Notes: a model not told the origin generated them from the letters alone. A stretch of DNA of 64,000 nt from Novosphingobium mathurense (GCF_900168325.1 NZ_FVZE01000008.1:62001-126000), one strand, 5' to 3'; shown: positions 51,894 to 61,873, counted from the first letter of the stretch. Numbers and translations: made by a program.

Positions 51894-53473
51894 CGCGCTC
51901 GTTCCGAGGATGCCCTGCTGTTGGAACCTCGCCCGGAATCCGGCGAGAGAAGGCGTGTTTGCGCATTCCTACCCGAACTTTCGAATGTCGGCACGAAACC
52001 CGTGTCCAGCGGGAAGATCGGCCGCCGCAGCCGGCGATAGGGGAGGGTGGTGAGATCCGACGCGCAAGGTCCGCGAGTCTTCACTGTGTAGGAGGCCTTT
52101 GCGATGGGCTCGTAGGCCCGGCGATGCCCCACCGCCGCCTTGATGCCGATCAGCCTGAATTGGCTAGGGTCGATGCCCTGGCTGCGCCATTGCCCCAGAT
52201 CGAAGGGCGGCGTTTTGTTCGATGTGATGAGGATAGTGATGCCGCGGTGCCGGACGACTGCGCTCGGTCCCATGTCGACATGAACACCGAAGGCCCCCGC
52301 GGCATGGCTGTGGCGGTCCTCGAGCTCGAACCTGCCGTCGCTTAGCCGGAGGAATTCGACCTCCAGATGGACCGGGCCGGGATCGAGGCGGCTTCCCTTG
52401 CCGCCGAGCGCGATTGTGCGGATGTCGCCGGCAGCAGCGCCTTCCAACTGCGAGACAGCCTCGGCATCGGCAATGATGAGGCCGGCGCCTTGCACATCAT
52501 GCGCGATCATCGCGCGAAGCACGTCAGTGCAGTCGCCCGGAGCGCCACCACCGATATTGTCGGCGGGTTCGACCAGCAGCGCCGGGCCCGTTTCGTCCGC
52601 CTCGACCGCTTCGAGCGCGGCATCAATATCCCATTCTCGAGGGATCCCTTCCGAGCGCAGATCCCAGGCCATCTTGGCCAGCTCAGCCAAGGAGGCTTTG
52701 GCATGTTGGGTGTCGCCATCCACAATCGCGCTGAACGAGACACCAGCATTGCAAGCGTCGGAAAATGCATATCCGCCGACGACGTTGATCGCCAGCACGC
52801 CGGGCACGTTGCTTTCGAGTTCGCGTGCCCGGTCCTCCAGCGCGCGCAACGGTAGGTCAGTCGTCGCCACCCCCGTTGGCGGCCAGATGATCGGCACCTG
52901 TGCAAGCACCGTCTTCGGCCGCTTCCCGGTCGCAAAGCAATGGCCAAGCAGCTCGGCGGCCTGAACGGCGGTCTCATGCGCATCGATATGCGGATTCTCG
53001 CGATATCCGAGGAGCCCATTAGCCAGGCAGGCCATCCGCGGCGTGATCGTCGCGTGAAAGTCAAACACGCCGAAGATCAGGAGGGTTTCCGCCCCCGGCG
53101 TCGCGCGAATACGTTGCAGTAGTTCTCCCTCAATGTCGTCTTCGAGATTGGTCGCCATGGCCCCGTGGAGCGCAAGGAAGATCGCGTCGAGCCCTTCAGC
53201 CAGGGCCTGATCAAGGATCGGCGAGAGGTCCGACCAGAATTGTTCGAAGACATCGTGGGCCACTAGGCCGGAAGGCATAGCTTCAAACGATATGGCCGGA
53301 ACGACTGTCCACCCTTTTCGCTCTGCAACCGACAAAAAGCCCGCGATCTGGGAACCATCACCCGATCTCTTTAGAAGCGCGGAACCATGGTCAACACGAA
53401 AGGCCCCGATGGGAGTGACATCGTCTGTAAAGGAATGCGTCTCATGAAATAGGCTTGCCAATAATACTTTCAT
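51890..53473 (-). CDS. M81 metallopeptidase family (MlrC-like)
   Basis: About 527 aa from the ATG at 53473 (family start MKVLLASLFHETHSF); an ATG at 53506 with GAAAG before it would add 11 residues. Metal motifs are visible: HETHSF, ALHGAM, FDFHATI, and ENPHIDAHE near residue 165, followed by the MlrC C-terminal domain with the conserved NIGGGAPGD. MlrC hydrolyses linearised microcystin peptides in some sphingomonads, but the family is wide and mlrA/B/D were not found, so microcystin use should not be assumed. Confidence 0.88.
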   Translation of the reverse strand: MKVLLASLFHETHSFTDDVTPIGAFRVDHGSALLKRSGDGSQIAGFLSVAERKGWTVVPAISFEAMPSGLVAHDVFEQFWSDLSPILDQALAEGLDAIFLALHGAMATNLEDDIEGELLQRIRATPGAETLLIFGVFDFHATITPRMACLANGLLGYRENPHIDAHETAVQAAELLGHCFATGKRPKTVLAQVPIIWPPTGVATTDLPLRALEDRARELESNVPGVLAINVVGGYAFSDACNAGVSFSAIVDGDTQHAKASLAELAKMAWDLRSEGIPREWDIDAALEAVEADETGPALLVEPADNIGGGAPGDCTDVLRAMIAHDVQGAGLIIADAEAVSQLEGAAAGDIRTIALGGKGSRLDPGPVHLEVEFLRLSDGRFELEDRHSHAAGAFGVHVDMGPSAVVRHRGITILITSNKTPPFDLGQWRSQGIDPSQFRLIGIKAAVGHRRAYEPIAKASYTVKTRGPCASDLTTLPYRRLRRPIFPLDTGFVPTFESSGRNAQTRLLSPDSGRGSNSRASSERAR

Positions 53474-53506
53474 TCTTTGTACCACATCGTTAGGGTTTTT
53501 CGTCAT

Positions 53507-54136
53507 AAAACTTTCGACAAGAATCAAGTAAGGCGACTCCACGTTTTGGACCTAAAGACTGAGTTGGAAGAAACCATTCGATCGTTGCTATCTTACCCAT
53601 GAATTTCCGCTCCCGCGCAGCGTAAGCCTGAATCGCAATCCAGGTCCCGGTCTGACGAGAAGGAGCCTGACATCCTCGATCTATCAAGATTGTAGATAGG
53701 CCGGATGAGATGTGCCGTCTAGTGGGATAGATGTCCCACCGAATCTAAACGCCAATTGGGGTTACCCTAATCCATCGAAGTCTCCGCGTTGAAAAGGTGC
53801 ATTCCCGCAGATTATGTTCGGGCCCGTCGTTCGCTGAAGTTGTTGGCCACCCATCGAAAACCCTCAAGCGCTCGGGCTGCCAAATGCATGGGGCCAGTCT
53901 AAGAATGGAGATGTCGTGCCGCCTCTCAAGAGAGGTCTCACGTTTCTGGAACCGATTCCAAGGGTTCGTAGGCGTTCAGCCACCATCTGGATGCACCACG
54001 CGCCCAGTCCCGTGATGAAGCGGATTTCCATAAATCTCACCCGTTGTCTCGGATATGTCATTTTTGCTTTGCTTAGCGTCCCGCTTAGTGATACACGCAT
54101 CCCATGAATGACCATGTTGAGGGAAAGGGGGAATCG
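53507..54136. other. Divergent intergenic region, M81 operon / TonB receptor
   Basis: About 630 bases of lower GC without a supported gene. It should hold promoters for both directions. Besides the site at 53722-53739 it contains ATCTA/TAGAT arms near 53680 and a CCTCTC-AA-GAGAGG hairpin near 53922. Short open frames here have no ribosome site. Confidence 0.55.
53722..53739. promoter_or_regulatory. Inverted repeat GTGGGA-N6-TCCCAC in divergent promoter region
   Basis: Perfect 6-bp arms around TAGATG in the roughly 600-base region between the M81 operon and the TonB receptor gene. A regulator such as the IclR protein encoded downstream could bind here; this is inferred from position only. Confidence 0.35.
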
Positions 54137-56497
54137 ATGCGTCACTGTATGGCCGCAATCCGCCAGAGTTTGATGGCGTCCGTGGTGCTCATGGTCGTGC
54201 CTTTTTGGTCCGGCGCCGCGCATGCGCAGCAAGCTGCGGGCCAAGGTGCGCTGAATAGGAGTCCGGCTGTGGGGGCGGATGGACAAGCTCAAGCCGACGA
54301 GATTGTCGTGACTGCCCAGAAGCGCGAGCAGCGACTAATGGACGTGCCGATCAGCATAAGTGCCTATAGTCAAGAAGCGTTGGACAAGCGTGGTATCAAA
54401 GATATTTCGGACGTAGCTGCTGCAACGCCGGGTTTGAACTTTGGGAGCACGGGTGTCTACAACCGCGTGACGATCCGAGGCATCTCCACGGGTGCCCGCG
54501 GAGGCAGCCAAGGTGTTGGATCGAGCACCACGGCAATTTATGTTGACGATATTCCCATTCAGGCTCGGCCTATCGGTGGCGGGGCAGGCGTCTATACCAG
54601 TGCAACACCCAAGATTTTTGACCTTGAGCGGGTCGAGGTTCTCCGCGGACCGCAGGGCACGCTTTTTGGAGGCGGAGCTCTCGGTGGCGCAGTCCGGTTC
54701 ATTACACCGGAGCCCAATCTTAAGGAGTTCACCGGATACGCCCGTGCCGAGATGTCAGACACCAGTGGCGGCGGCATCTCCAACGAAGCGGGCGTGGCTG
54801 TGGGCGGCCCGATCGTGGAGGATAAACTCGGCTTCCGCGTGAGCGGGTGGCACCGTAGAGATGGCGGCTATATCGACCACCTGAGCCTGATTCCGGGTGG
54901 CGTTCGGCAGCGCAATGCCGACAAGGCTGATTCCTACGTGGGTCGGGCGGCACTCACGTTCAAACCCTCCGAGAGCATTCGCATTACACCTTCGATCTAT
55001 GCCCAGGACGTTCACTCCTACGATCTTGGCACATTCTCAGCGCTGGACTCAGATGCTGACGATGGCAAGTTCCTCGTTACAACACCGCTCCTAAGCCCGG
55101 TACGGGATAAATTCTTCATTCCCTCCCTGCGAATGCAGGCCGATTTTAGCGGCGTTACCGCTACCTCAATTACGACCTATTTCCATAGAAATCATCAAAC
55201 CGATACAGATTATACATTCGTGCTGCCTTTGTCGCTCTCTGGTTCCCTCCCGACGTCGCTTGATCAATATCAGATCACTCATATCGACACCCGCCAGAGA
55301 AATTTCACGCAAGAATTAAGGCTGAGTGCTTCAGAACCTTCTGCGCGGCTTCAGTGGACGATCGGCGGCTTCTATAATCGAGCGAAGACAACGGGATTTC
55401 AGACTATAGAAAGCCCTCGCATTGGCGACTACATTCCCGGCGTAGTCCTCTTGCCCGGCGGTCTCTCTTATCGGGCTACGGCGCCAGTCACCAATACGGA
55501 GCTGGCCGGCTACGCGAATTTTGAATATCGTTTTTTCGATACGCTCTCGGTCATTGCTGGCGTCCGCGTTTCACGGCTCAAGGAAGACTTTCACATCATA
55601 ACAGAAGGGCCACTTGGCGGCGGATTTGTCGAAATCAACGGTAAACAACGCGAGACTGCGGTCACTCCCAAGTTTGGGATCAATTTCAAGCCTGATCCGG
55701 ACAATCTTTTTTATGTTTCTGCAGCAAAAGGATTTCGTCCCGGCGGCGTAAACAAGGCACTTCCGACGATTTCAAGCGCGTGTGCGGCCGCTACGGCCGC
55801 CTTGGGTGCCAGCAACTTGGGGGATTATCAGTCTGACTCCCTATGGAGTTACGAGGTCGGATCAAAGAACAGCTTAATGGGTGGGCGACTGAACCTCAGC
55901 TTCAGTGCCTATCACATCAAGTGGAAAAATATTCAGTCCAGTGTCAGAGTGCCGCAATGTCTCGGCGCATTTGTCGCCAATTTTGGTGACGCAAAAAGCG
56001 ATGGGTTCGATTTGGCGGTCGATGCTCGGCTCACCAAAAACCTTTTGGCGGGCCTTTCGGTTGGTTATACAAGAGCCGTATACACAAATGACAACATCTC
56101 GGGTGGGAGGATTTACACGCATAGTGGCGATCAGATCGCTGATATCCCCCCTTGGAATATTGTCGCCTCACTTCAATACAATTTCGAATTGACTGAAAAT
56201 GTCCAAGGATACGGTCGGATTGAGAATCGCTATCAGAGTCGAAACAAGGGCAATCTGACGCTCTTGGATCCCACAAATGCAAATTTCGATCCTGCCGTTC
56301 GCCGCAACGAATCCGTGAATCAGTTGAACCTTCGTGCCGGCGTCCTGTACGGCGGCTTGGATTTGTCGGTTTTTGTGAACAATGTCTTGAACGACCATCC
56401 CCTGTTAAATGTGTATTTCAGCCGGATCACTGCGGACTACGGTGCATCGACCATTCGTCCTCGGACACTTGGGGTTTCTGCCACCTATCGTTGGTAG
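54137..56497 (+). CDS. TonB-dependent outer-membrane receptor
   Basis: 786 aa from the ATG at 54137 (AAGGGGGAA just before; an ATG at 54104 is also in frame). Signal peptide to about residue 31 (AHAQQ), TonB box DEIVVTAQKREQ near residue 55, plug domain with VTIRGIS, ERVEVLRGPQGTLFGGGALGGAVRFIT, then a 22-strand type barrel ending ASTIRPRTLGVSATYRW with terminal aromatic residue. Codon use is less GC-rich than the neighbours, suggesting recent transfer. Probably imports the substrate of the downstream catabolic genes. Confidence 0.95.
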   Translation: MRHCMAAIRQSLMASVVLMVVPFWSGAAHAQQAAGQGALNRSPAVGADGQAQADEIVVTAQKREQRLMDVPISISAYSQEALDKRGIKDISDVAAATPGLNFGSTGVYNRVTIRGISTGARGGSQGVGSSTTAIYVDDIPIQARPIGGGAGVYTSATPKIFDLERVEVLRGPQGTLFGGGALGGAVRFITPEPNLKEFTGYARAEMSDTSGGGISNEAGVAVGGPIVEDKLGFRVSGWHRRDGGYIDHLSLIPGGVRQRNADKADSYVGRAALTFKPSESIRITPSIYAQDVHSYDLGTFSALDSDADDGKFLVTTPLLSPVRDKFFIPSLRMQADFSGVTATSITTYFHRNHQTDTDYTFVLPLSLSGSLPTSLDQYQITHIDTRQRNFTQELRLSASEPSARLQWTIGGFYNRAKTTGFQTIESPRIGDYIPGVVLLPGGLSYRATAPVTNTELAGYANFEYRFFDTLSVIAGVRVSRLKEDFHIITEGPLGGGFVEINGKQRETAVTPKFGINFKPDPDNLFYVSAAKGFRPGGVNKALPTISSACAAATAALGASNLGDYQSDSLWSYEVGSKNSLMGGRLNLSFSAYHIKWKNIQSSVRVPQCLGAFVANFGDAKSDGFDLAVDARLTKNLLAGLSVGYTRAVYTNDNISGGRIYTHSGDQIADIPPWNIVASLQYNFELTENVQGYGRIENRYQSRNKGNLTLLDPTNANFDPAVRRNESVNQLNLRAGVLYGGLDLSVFVNNVLNDHPLLNVYFSRITADYGASTIRPRTLGVSATYRW

Positions 56498-56571
56498 CCC
56501 TCGGGCGAGGGGAATCGACTGAGCGCAGCAAGAAGAATGCTTCGACTTCAGTCAGAGAAGCAGCACGAACT

Positions 56572-56597
56572 GGAACCGCATAGTTAGTTGCGGTTCC
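56572..56597 (+). terminator. Hairpin after TonB receptor gene
   Basis: GGAACCGCA and TGCGGTTCC form a perfect 9-bp stem around an 8-base loop, 75 bases past the receptor stop and 65 before the SDR. There is no T run, so termination may be partial. Confidence 0.55.
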
Positions 56598-56661
56598 GGT
56601 AATGCCTTGGGAATTCGTGGGTGTTAGACTGCGCCACGAACTTTGTAGATAAGGTAGTCAA

Positions 56662-57429
56662 TTGGTGGACCGGCCGGACCAAAGTGTCGCCCTTGTCACG
56701 GGAGCGTCCCGTGGAATTGGCGCCGCATGCGTTCGTCGCCTCGTCGCCGACGGCCATGCGGTTGCCATTAACGCTCCGCGAGAGGCGCCAATGGTCGAAC
56801 TGGCCGCGCGGCTGGCTCGAGATCTTGAGCGTGAAGGCGGTCGCGTGAAGGTGATACCGGCAGATGTGAGCGACGCACGTTCCGTCTCGTCGATGTTTGA
56901 CACATGCGAAAGGGAGCTTGGCGAGGTCCGGGTCTTGGTACTTAATGCGGCGGTCCGAGTGAGACGCGCGTGGACCGAAATCGACGAATCCGATTGGGAC
57001 AGGGTCAGTGCCGTCAATCTCAAGGCTGCTTTCCTGTGCTCACGAAGAGCATTTGCTAAACCAGCCAGCGCAGGCGGTGCAATAGTCACGATCAGCAGCG
57101 TTCAGGCTGTTCTAGGTGCTGCTGGGGTTTTACCCTACGCAACGACGAAAGCGGGCCTGCTCGGGTTCACCCGATCGCTCGCCCGCGAGCTCGGCCCCCG
57201 AGGAATTCGTGTGAACTGCGTCATGCCCGGTGCGATCCAGACGGAAGAGGAACTCGAGCAAGGGATCGATCAGGATGCAGTTCATGCGCAGCTTATGTCG
57301 ATTCAAGCCATCCAGCGGAGGGGCGTCGCTGAAGATGTCGCGAACGTCGTCAGCTTTTTGGTTGGACCGGAAAGCTCCTTCATCACCGGACAAACTCTCT
57401 GTGTTGACGGTGGGTGGGTGATGCGATGA
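56662..57429 (+). CDS. Short-chain dehydrogenase/reductase
   Basis: 255 aa (TTG at 56662, AAGG 7 bases upstream; GTG at 56665 possible). TGASRGIGAA nucleotide loop, NAAV in place of NNAG, serine in ISSVQAVLG, catalytic YATTK near residue 157 and the PGAIQTE loop. Substrate unknown. First of a run of catabolic genes; its stop overlaps the MFS start (ATGA). Confidence 0.9.
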   Translation: MVDRPDQSVALVTGASRGIGAACVRRLVADGHAVAINAPREAPMVELAARLARDLEREGGRVKVIPADVSDARSVSSMFDTCERELGEVRVLVLNAAVRVRRAWTEIDESDWDRVSAVNLKAAFLCSRRAFAKPASAGGAIVTISSVQAVLGAAGVLPYATTKAGLLGFTRSLARELGPRGIRVNCVMPGAIQTEEELEQGIDQDAVHAQLMSIQAIQRRGVAEDVANVVSFLVGPESSFITGQTLCVDGGWVMR

Positions 57430-58673
57430 CGCCCACTTTTGGAGAGCGCGCAGCATCAATCGAGTGCAAGTCCATTCCAAGTGACACAAGCCTGGGCCCC
57501 AGATTGGAGGACAGGGATCGGCCCTCGGCGCGATACCGCGTCGGCGACATTTTGAAGGTCATGGTTCTGGCCATTTGTGGCTATGCAACCATCCTTTCGC
57601 TGCCGGCTATTTTGGGAGCCTTGGCCCGCGCCTATGGTTTTACGGACCAGCAGATCGGCCTAATCGGTTCGGCCGAGTTGCTCGGCGTTACCGTGGGAAC
57701 ATTAATTATTGCAAACCAGCATGGACAGCAGATGCGCCGCTGGGTTCTTGCTGCGGCGATCCTCGTTGGTGCCGGAAATCTGCTCGCCTCGCTTCACGTG
57801 CCTTTTGCCGGTGTCGCTTTTGGCATGTGGTTGGTAGGCGTGGGGGCCGGCATCGTTGGCGGGCTCGCATACAAGGTCGGAGGGCAATCCTCAAACCCTG
57901 ACCGGCTGATCGCTTGGATCAACATTTCGCAATTGGCAACCGGTGCGCTGGGCTATCAGATATTGCGTTTCGCCTTGCCGGCTTTCGGTATCGAACATGC
58001 ATTGAGAGGCTATGCCGCGCTCGCCCTCATTATGATCGCGGTCGCGCTTTCAACGAAAGTCTGGCGGCCAGCACTTGGTGATCCCGAAATGCCGAGGGCG
58101 TGGTCCCTGCCTCCTCGCCCAGCACTCATCGTATTATTCGGATTTTGGTTTTACTGCTGCGGCGAAGTCGGCTTGCTGGCGTTTCTCGAACGTATCGGCG
58201 TTGCGAACGGATTCAGCGTCGACCAGTTGGGCAACGCCCTATCAAGCTTTTCATTGGCTGGAATCGGAGCAAGTCTGATCGTGACGGTCGTGCCGACTTC
58301 CTGGCCGCGCTGGATGCTGCTTCTGCCGGCGCTTGCATTTGGCGAGGCCGCCGTTCTCGGCGTCTTCCATTCCGCGACCATCACCCACTATGCGGTGAGC
58401 TGCGCTTCGCTTGCTGTCTTCTTCACCTTCACAATACCGCTCATACTGGGCGTTGTCTCACGGATCGACCCGTCTGGACGGTCGACCGCCTTGGGGTTGA
58501 CCGTGGCGAGCACCGGCCAAGCGCTTGGTCCGGCCATTGCCGGCGCGCTCGTCACAGGTAAGAATTACGCTCCCGTGGGATGGTTTGCAGGTCTCTGCTA
58601 CGCGCTCGCGATCGTCAGCGTATTGCTTTTCCTGTCGCGATGGAAGCGACCCTTGGGCAGTAGCCAGCAATGA
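57426..58673 (+). CDS. MFS transporter
   Basis: 415 aa from an ATG overlapping the SDR stop. About twelve hydrophobic segments after a 35-residue charged lead. No sugar- or drug-specific signature was recognised; the loop between helices 2 and 3 is unusual for MFS (NQHGQQMRRW). Probably moves the cluster's substrate or product across the inner membrane. Confidence 0.85.
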   Translation: MTPTFGERAASIECKSIPSDTSLGPRLEDRDRPSARYRVGDILKVMVLAICGYATILSLPAILGALARAYGFTDQQIGLIGSAELLGVTVGTLIIANQHGQQMRRWVLAAAILVGAGNLLASLHVPFAGVAFGMWLVGVGAGIVGGLAYKVGGQSSNPDRLIAWINISQLATGALGYQILRFALPAFGIEHALRGYAALALIMIAVALSTKVWRPALGDPEMPRAWSLPPRPALIVLFGFWFYCCGEVGLLAFLERIGVANGFSVDQLGNALSSFSLAGIGASLIVTVVPTSWPRWMLLLPALAFGEAAVLGVFHSATITHYAVSCASLAVFFTFTIPLILGVVSRIDPSGRSTALGLTVASTGQALGPAIAGALVTGKNYAPVGWFAGLCYALAIVSVLLFLSRWKRPLGSSQQ

Positions 58674-58722
58674 CAGCGCGTCACTCCACATACAACTTTA
58701 CGCCAGCCAACTGGATCGACCT

Positions 58723-59802
58723 GTGAGCGCCAGTCTCTACGAAACGTATCAGCGATTTCTTCCCCTAATTCGTGATCCGAAGGCCGCGGACAGAGGGCAG
58801 GGGCGGACATCCCTTGTCCGCAGTCGCACAATCGGGCCCAGCCTCGGCTTGGATCAGCTCTGGTTCAAGCTCGAGCTATCGAACCCGTCGGGTTCGTACA
58901 AGGATCGCTTCGCTGGCCTTGCGCTCGCGATGGCTCGAGAAGCGGGCGCGAAAGCCTGCATCGCGACGTCCTCCGGCAATACGGGGGCTGCGGTAGCTGC
59001 ATTTGCGGCCGCCTTTGGGATGCCGGCTTATCTATTCATCAATGAGCGCACGCCGACCGGGAAGCTATCCCAAATGCGCGCCTACGGTGCGCGCTTGGTG
59101 CGCGTTCGTGGCATGGGCATAGATCCGCAGGAGACCTCAGCTATCCTGCAGTCGCTCAAGCAAGAGGGCGCAGCACGAGGATTTCCCTTTCTCGTTTCTG
59201 CCTTTGCCATCTCGCCAGACGGAATGGCGGGCATAAAGACGATCGCATACGAGATCGCCGAAAGCGGCCCCGTCGGCCACATCTTCTGCCCCGTCGGCAG
59301 CGGCGGTCTCTATTGCGCGATTGCCCGCGGATTTTTGGATTTGGCATCGGAAGGTTCGCCCTTGCCGAGATTGCACCCCGTTCAGCCCGTGCTGAACGAC
59401 ACGATCGTGACGCCCCTCAATGAGGGGGCAGCGCATGCGCGTTGTGTCGACACGACGACCGGCATCAGTGGCCTGGCTGTGCCGTTCGACCTCGATGGAA
59501 CGCTCTCGATCGAGCTGGCGAGATCAGTTGGCGGCCAAGGCGTATTGATCGATGACGAAGACGCGTTTGCGGCGCAGCACCGACTGATGAGGGAGGAGGG
59601 GATCTTGGTCGAGCCTGCGGGCGCCGTTGCGGTGGCCGGCCTGTTGCGTGCCGCAAAAGAGCGCCGGTTCACGAGTGGCGAAAAGATCGTGTGCGTTCTT
59701 ACCGGCCACGGTTTCAAGGATCCAGGCTCCATTGAGGCCGCATCCAGCGGTAATGAGATCGATTTGATCGACCGGAAAGACATTGGCGGCCTGTTCTACT
59801 GA
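58723..59802 (+). CDS. Threonine synthase/dehydratase-like PLP enzyme
   Basis: 359 aa from a GTG at 58723. Fold type II PLP enzyme: the PLP lysine is in NPSGSYKDRFAG near residue 64, the substrate loop in ATSSGNTGAAVAAFAA, and the phosphate-binding glycines in PVGSGGLY near 190. Closest in style to threonine synthase-like lyases that remove water, ammonia or phosphate from amino acids. The 5' end is odd: a tiny ORF (58670-58726) overlaps both the MFS stop and this GTG. RidA downstream fits a lyase releasing reactive enamines. Confidence 0.85.
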   Translation: MSASLYETYQRFLPLIRDPKAADRGQGRTSLVRSRTIGPSLGLDQLWFKLELSNPSGSYKDRFAGLALAMAREAGAKACIATSSGNTGAAVAAFAAAFGMPAYLFINERTPTGKLSQMRAYGARLVRVRGMGIDPQETSAILQSLKQEGAARGFPFLVSAFAISPDGMAGIKTIAYEIAESGPVGHIFCPVGSGGLYCAIARGFLDLASEGSPLPRLHPVQPVLNDTIVTPLNEGAAHARCVDTTTGISGLAVPFDLDGTLSIELARSVGGQGVLIDDEDAFAAQHRLMREEGILVEPAGAVAVAGLLRAAKERRFTSGEKIVCVLTGHGFKDPGSIEAASSGNEIDLIDRKDIGGLFY

Positions 59803-59840
59803 TCGACCGGCCCGCGCAGCAAAGAGACGAGGAGTACTAG

Positions 59841-60881
59841 GTGGAAAAAGTTTTGGTAACCGGCGCGTCTGGGCGGGTTGGCGCCAATGTCGCCAAGCGC
59901 CTCGTGGCTGAAGGCGTCGCCGTACGCGCCATGGTCATGCCCGAGGATCCGCTTGCGAGGCGGCTGGAGCAAATTCCTCAGGTTGAAATCGTAAAGGCCG
60001 CGCTTACCGACTTTGACGCGATCCGGCGCGCGGTGTTCGGAGTTTCGGATATCGTCCATCTCGCCGCGCAGCTCGTTCGAGGATCCACTCCTGTCGACAA
60101 ATTCTACGACATAAATGCCCTTGGAACGCTTCGTCTCCTCGAGGCAGCAGCTGAGGCGGGCGGTGTCAGGCGGTTCCTCCTGGCGAGCACCGATGGCACC
60201 TATCGGCCAGGCTGCCCGCCCGAAGTTCCGCTTACCGAAAGCTCACCGCAAGAGCCGGAAGAAGCCTACGGTACCAGCAAGCTGCTTGGAGAACTCATCC
60301 TGCGCAATGTCGGTGCGCAACATTCCATCCCTTGGGCCATAGTTCGGTTTGCCACTGTGTTGAGCCCCGAAGAAAGCACGCAATTGTTTCGCTACGGCGC
60401 CACAAGAAGCGTGCTCGATCGGGCCAAGCTGGGAACCGACACGAATATCTGGCACCTCTTTGAGAACCAACCCGACATGTCTACACTCTTGGCGGAGCAG
60501 GTGCCGGACAAAGGAAATCCGGCCGTGAGCGTTTCAGGCCCATCCGGGACCCCCTGGTCGCTGCATGTAGGGGATGTTCGTGACATCGTAGATGGAGTGC
60601 TGCTAGCCCTGCGGCATCCCGCAGCATTGGGCGAGGTCTTCAACATCGCCGGACCGGCTTCGACGCGTTATGATGAGGGTGCGCGAGTCATCTCAGCGGC
60701 ATTCGGCGTGCCGATCTATAACGTGACGATGCCGACCGATTGGCGGCTGGAGGTCGATATCTCCAAAGCTCAGCGGCTGCTGGGTTTTTCGCCCCAATGG
60801 ACGTTCGAGAAAATGGTGAACTCGGTGGTGGAAGGACAGGCAGACGCCGAGGTCATTTCTGCTGGCAAGCCGCATTTCTGA
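59841..60881 (+). CDS. NAD-dependent epimerase/dehydratase
   Basis: 346 aa (GTG start, GAGGAG upstream). Extended SDR: VTGASGRVGANVA at the N-terminus, DIVHLAAQ, serine/threonine in LLASTDGTY and catalytic YGTSK near residue 142, plus a C-terminal substrate domain ending in SKAQRLLGFSPQW. Acts on a sugar, aldehyde or hydroxy acid in relatives; here the substrate is unknown. It lies 38 bases after the PLP enzyme. Confidence 0.88.
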   Translation: MEKVLVTGASGRVGANVAKRLVAEGVAVRAMVMPEDPLARRLEQIPQVEIVKAALTDFDAIRRAVFGVSDIVHLAAQLVRGSTPVDKFYDINALGTLRLLEAAAEAGGVRRFLLASTDGTYRPGCPPEVPLTESSPQEPEEAYGTSKLLGELILRNVGAQHSIPWAIVRFATVLSPEESTQLFRYGATRSVLDRAKLGTDTNIWHLFENQPDMSTLLAEQVPDKGNPAVSVSGPSGTPWSLHVGDVRDIVDGVLLALRHPAALGEVFNIAGPASTRYDEGARVISAAFGVPIYNVTMPTDWRLEVDISKAQRLLGFSPQWTFEKMVNSVVEGQADAEVISAGKPHF

Positions 60882-60907
60882 GTGCTCGTCGCGCGGTGGT
60901 CGATATC

Positions 60908-61873
60908 ATGGCAGAGTCACCAACTCCCCCCAACGGGATCGTTCACAAGCCGTTGATCGGAGGCGCCACTATGATGGAATTGCAGGGCACGCGCTGCGGT
61001 CCTGTGCTTGCGCTCCTTGGCGGAGTGCATGGCGATGAGGATGAAGGTGTGCTCGCGGTTCTCCGCATCCTGCAGCTGATAGACCCATCTGAATTGGCCG
61101 GCACGGTTCGTGCTGTCGCTCCGGCAAATCCACAGGCCTGGGCCAAGTTTAGCCGGGTAAGTCCGCTTGATCAGGGCAATCTCGCGCGCTGTTTTCCCGG
61201 TGACCCTCAGGGCGATCCCACTCAGGTGCTCGCCGCTGGTATCACCGAAGCTGTAATTGAGGGCGCCGACTTCCTCATCGACCTGCACTCGGCGGGTTCC
61301 TATTACGCCATGCCGCTATTGTGCGGCTTTGTCGCGGGCGGCGCTCAGGAAACGGCCGCGCGTGACGCGGCGATCGCCTTCGGCACACCGTTCATCTGGG
61401 CTCATGAAACGGGCGCGCCCGGCCGCAGCCTCTCGGTCGCGGCTGAGCGGGGAATCCCTGCACTTTATGCGGAGTGCGGCGGGGGCGCGGAAGTCCGGGG
61501 GACCGACCTACAGGCTTATGTCGCGGGCGTATTCAATGTCATGGGGCTCTTGAAAATGCTTCCGAAAGGAAGTTCGCGCCCTCGGTCGACAGCGCCCCAG
61601 TGGGTCTTTGGCTCGGGCGACCTCGACGATGGGGCGCAAGCCGGTCAGCATGGGTTGTTCGTGACATCCGTCGCGGCCGCTGACCGCATCGCTGCGGGTG
61701 CGCAGATCGGCATTCTCTACGACTACCACGGGAACGAGCGGGCAACGTTCCGCGCTCCGCGGGAGGGCATCGTCATGTTTCTCAGGCGCAAGGCCCGTGT
61801 CCATCCCGAAGATGTTCTTTTCGTTCTTGGGCGCGTGCAAGATAGCGATCCACGGCAAGAAGAATTGACGTGA
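60908..61873 (+). CDS. Succinylglutamate desuccinylase/aspartoacylase-like deacylase
   Basis: 321 aa from the ATG at 60908 (GTG at 60896 also in frame). Zinc carboxypeptidase-like AstE/AspA fold: HGDE in LLGGVHGDEDEG near residue 40 supplies two zinc ligands and DLHSAG near 125 the third; AECGGG near 190 carries the likely catalytic glutamate. The family removes N-acyl groups from amino acids or related compounds. The frame beginning at 60740 is a shadow of the epimerase. Confidence 0.87.
   Translation: MAESPTPPNGIVHKPLIGGATMMELQGTRCGPVLALLGGVHGDEDEGVLAVLRILQLIDPSELAGTVRAVAPANPQAWAKFSRVSPLDQGNLARCFPGDPQGDPTQVLAAGITEAVIEGADFLIDLHSAGSYYAMPLLCGFVAGGAQETAARDAAIAFGTPFIWAHETGAPGRSLSVAAERGIPALYAECGGGAEVRGTDLQAYVAGVFNVMGLLKMLPKGSSRPRSTAPQWVFGSGDLDDGAQAGQHGLFVTSVAAADRIAAGAQIGILYDYHGNERATFRAPREGIVMFLRRKARVHPEDVLFVLGRVQDSDPRQEELT

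Noticed and set aside
51890..53473. Microcystin degradation gene mlrC
   Set aside because: Only the M81 family is supported; mlrA, mlrB and mlrD are not in the window and M81 proteins are widespread.
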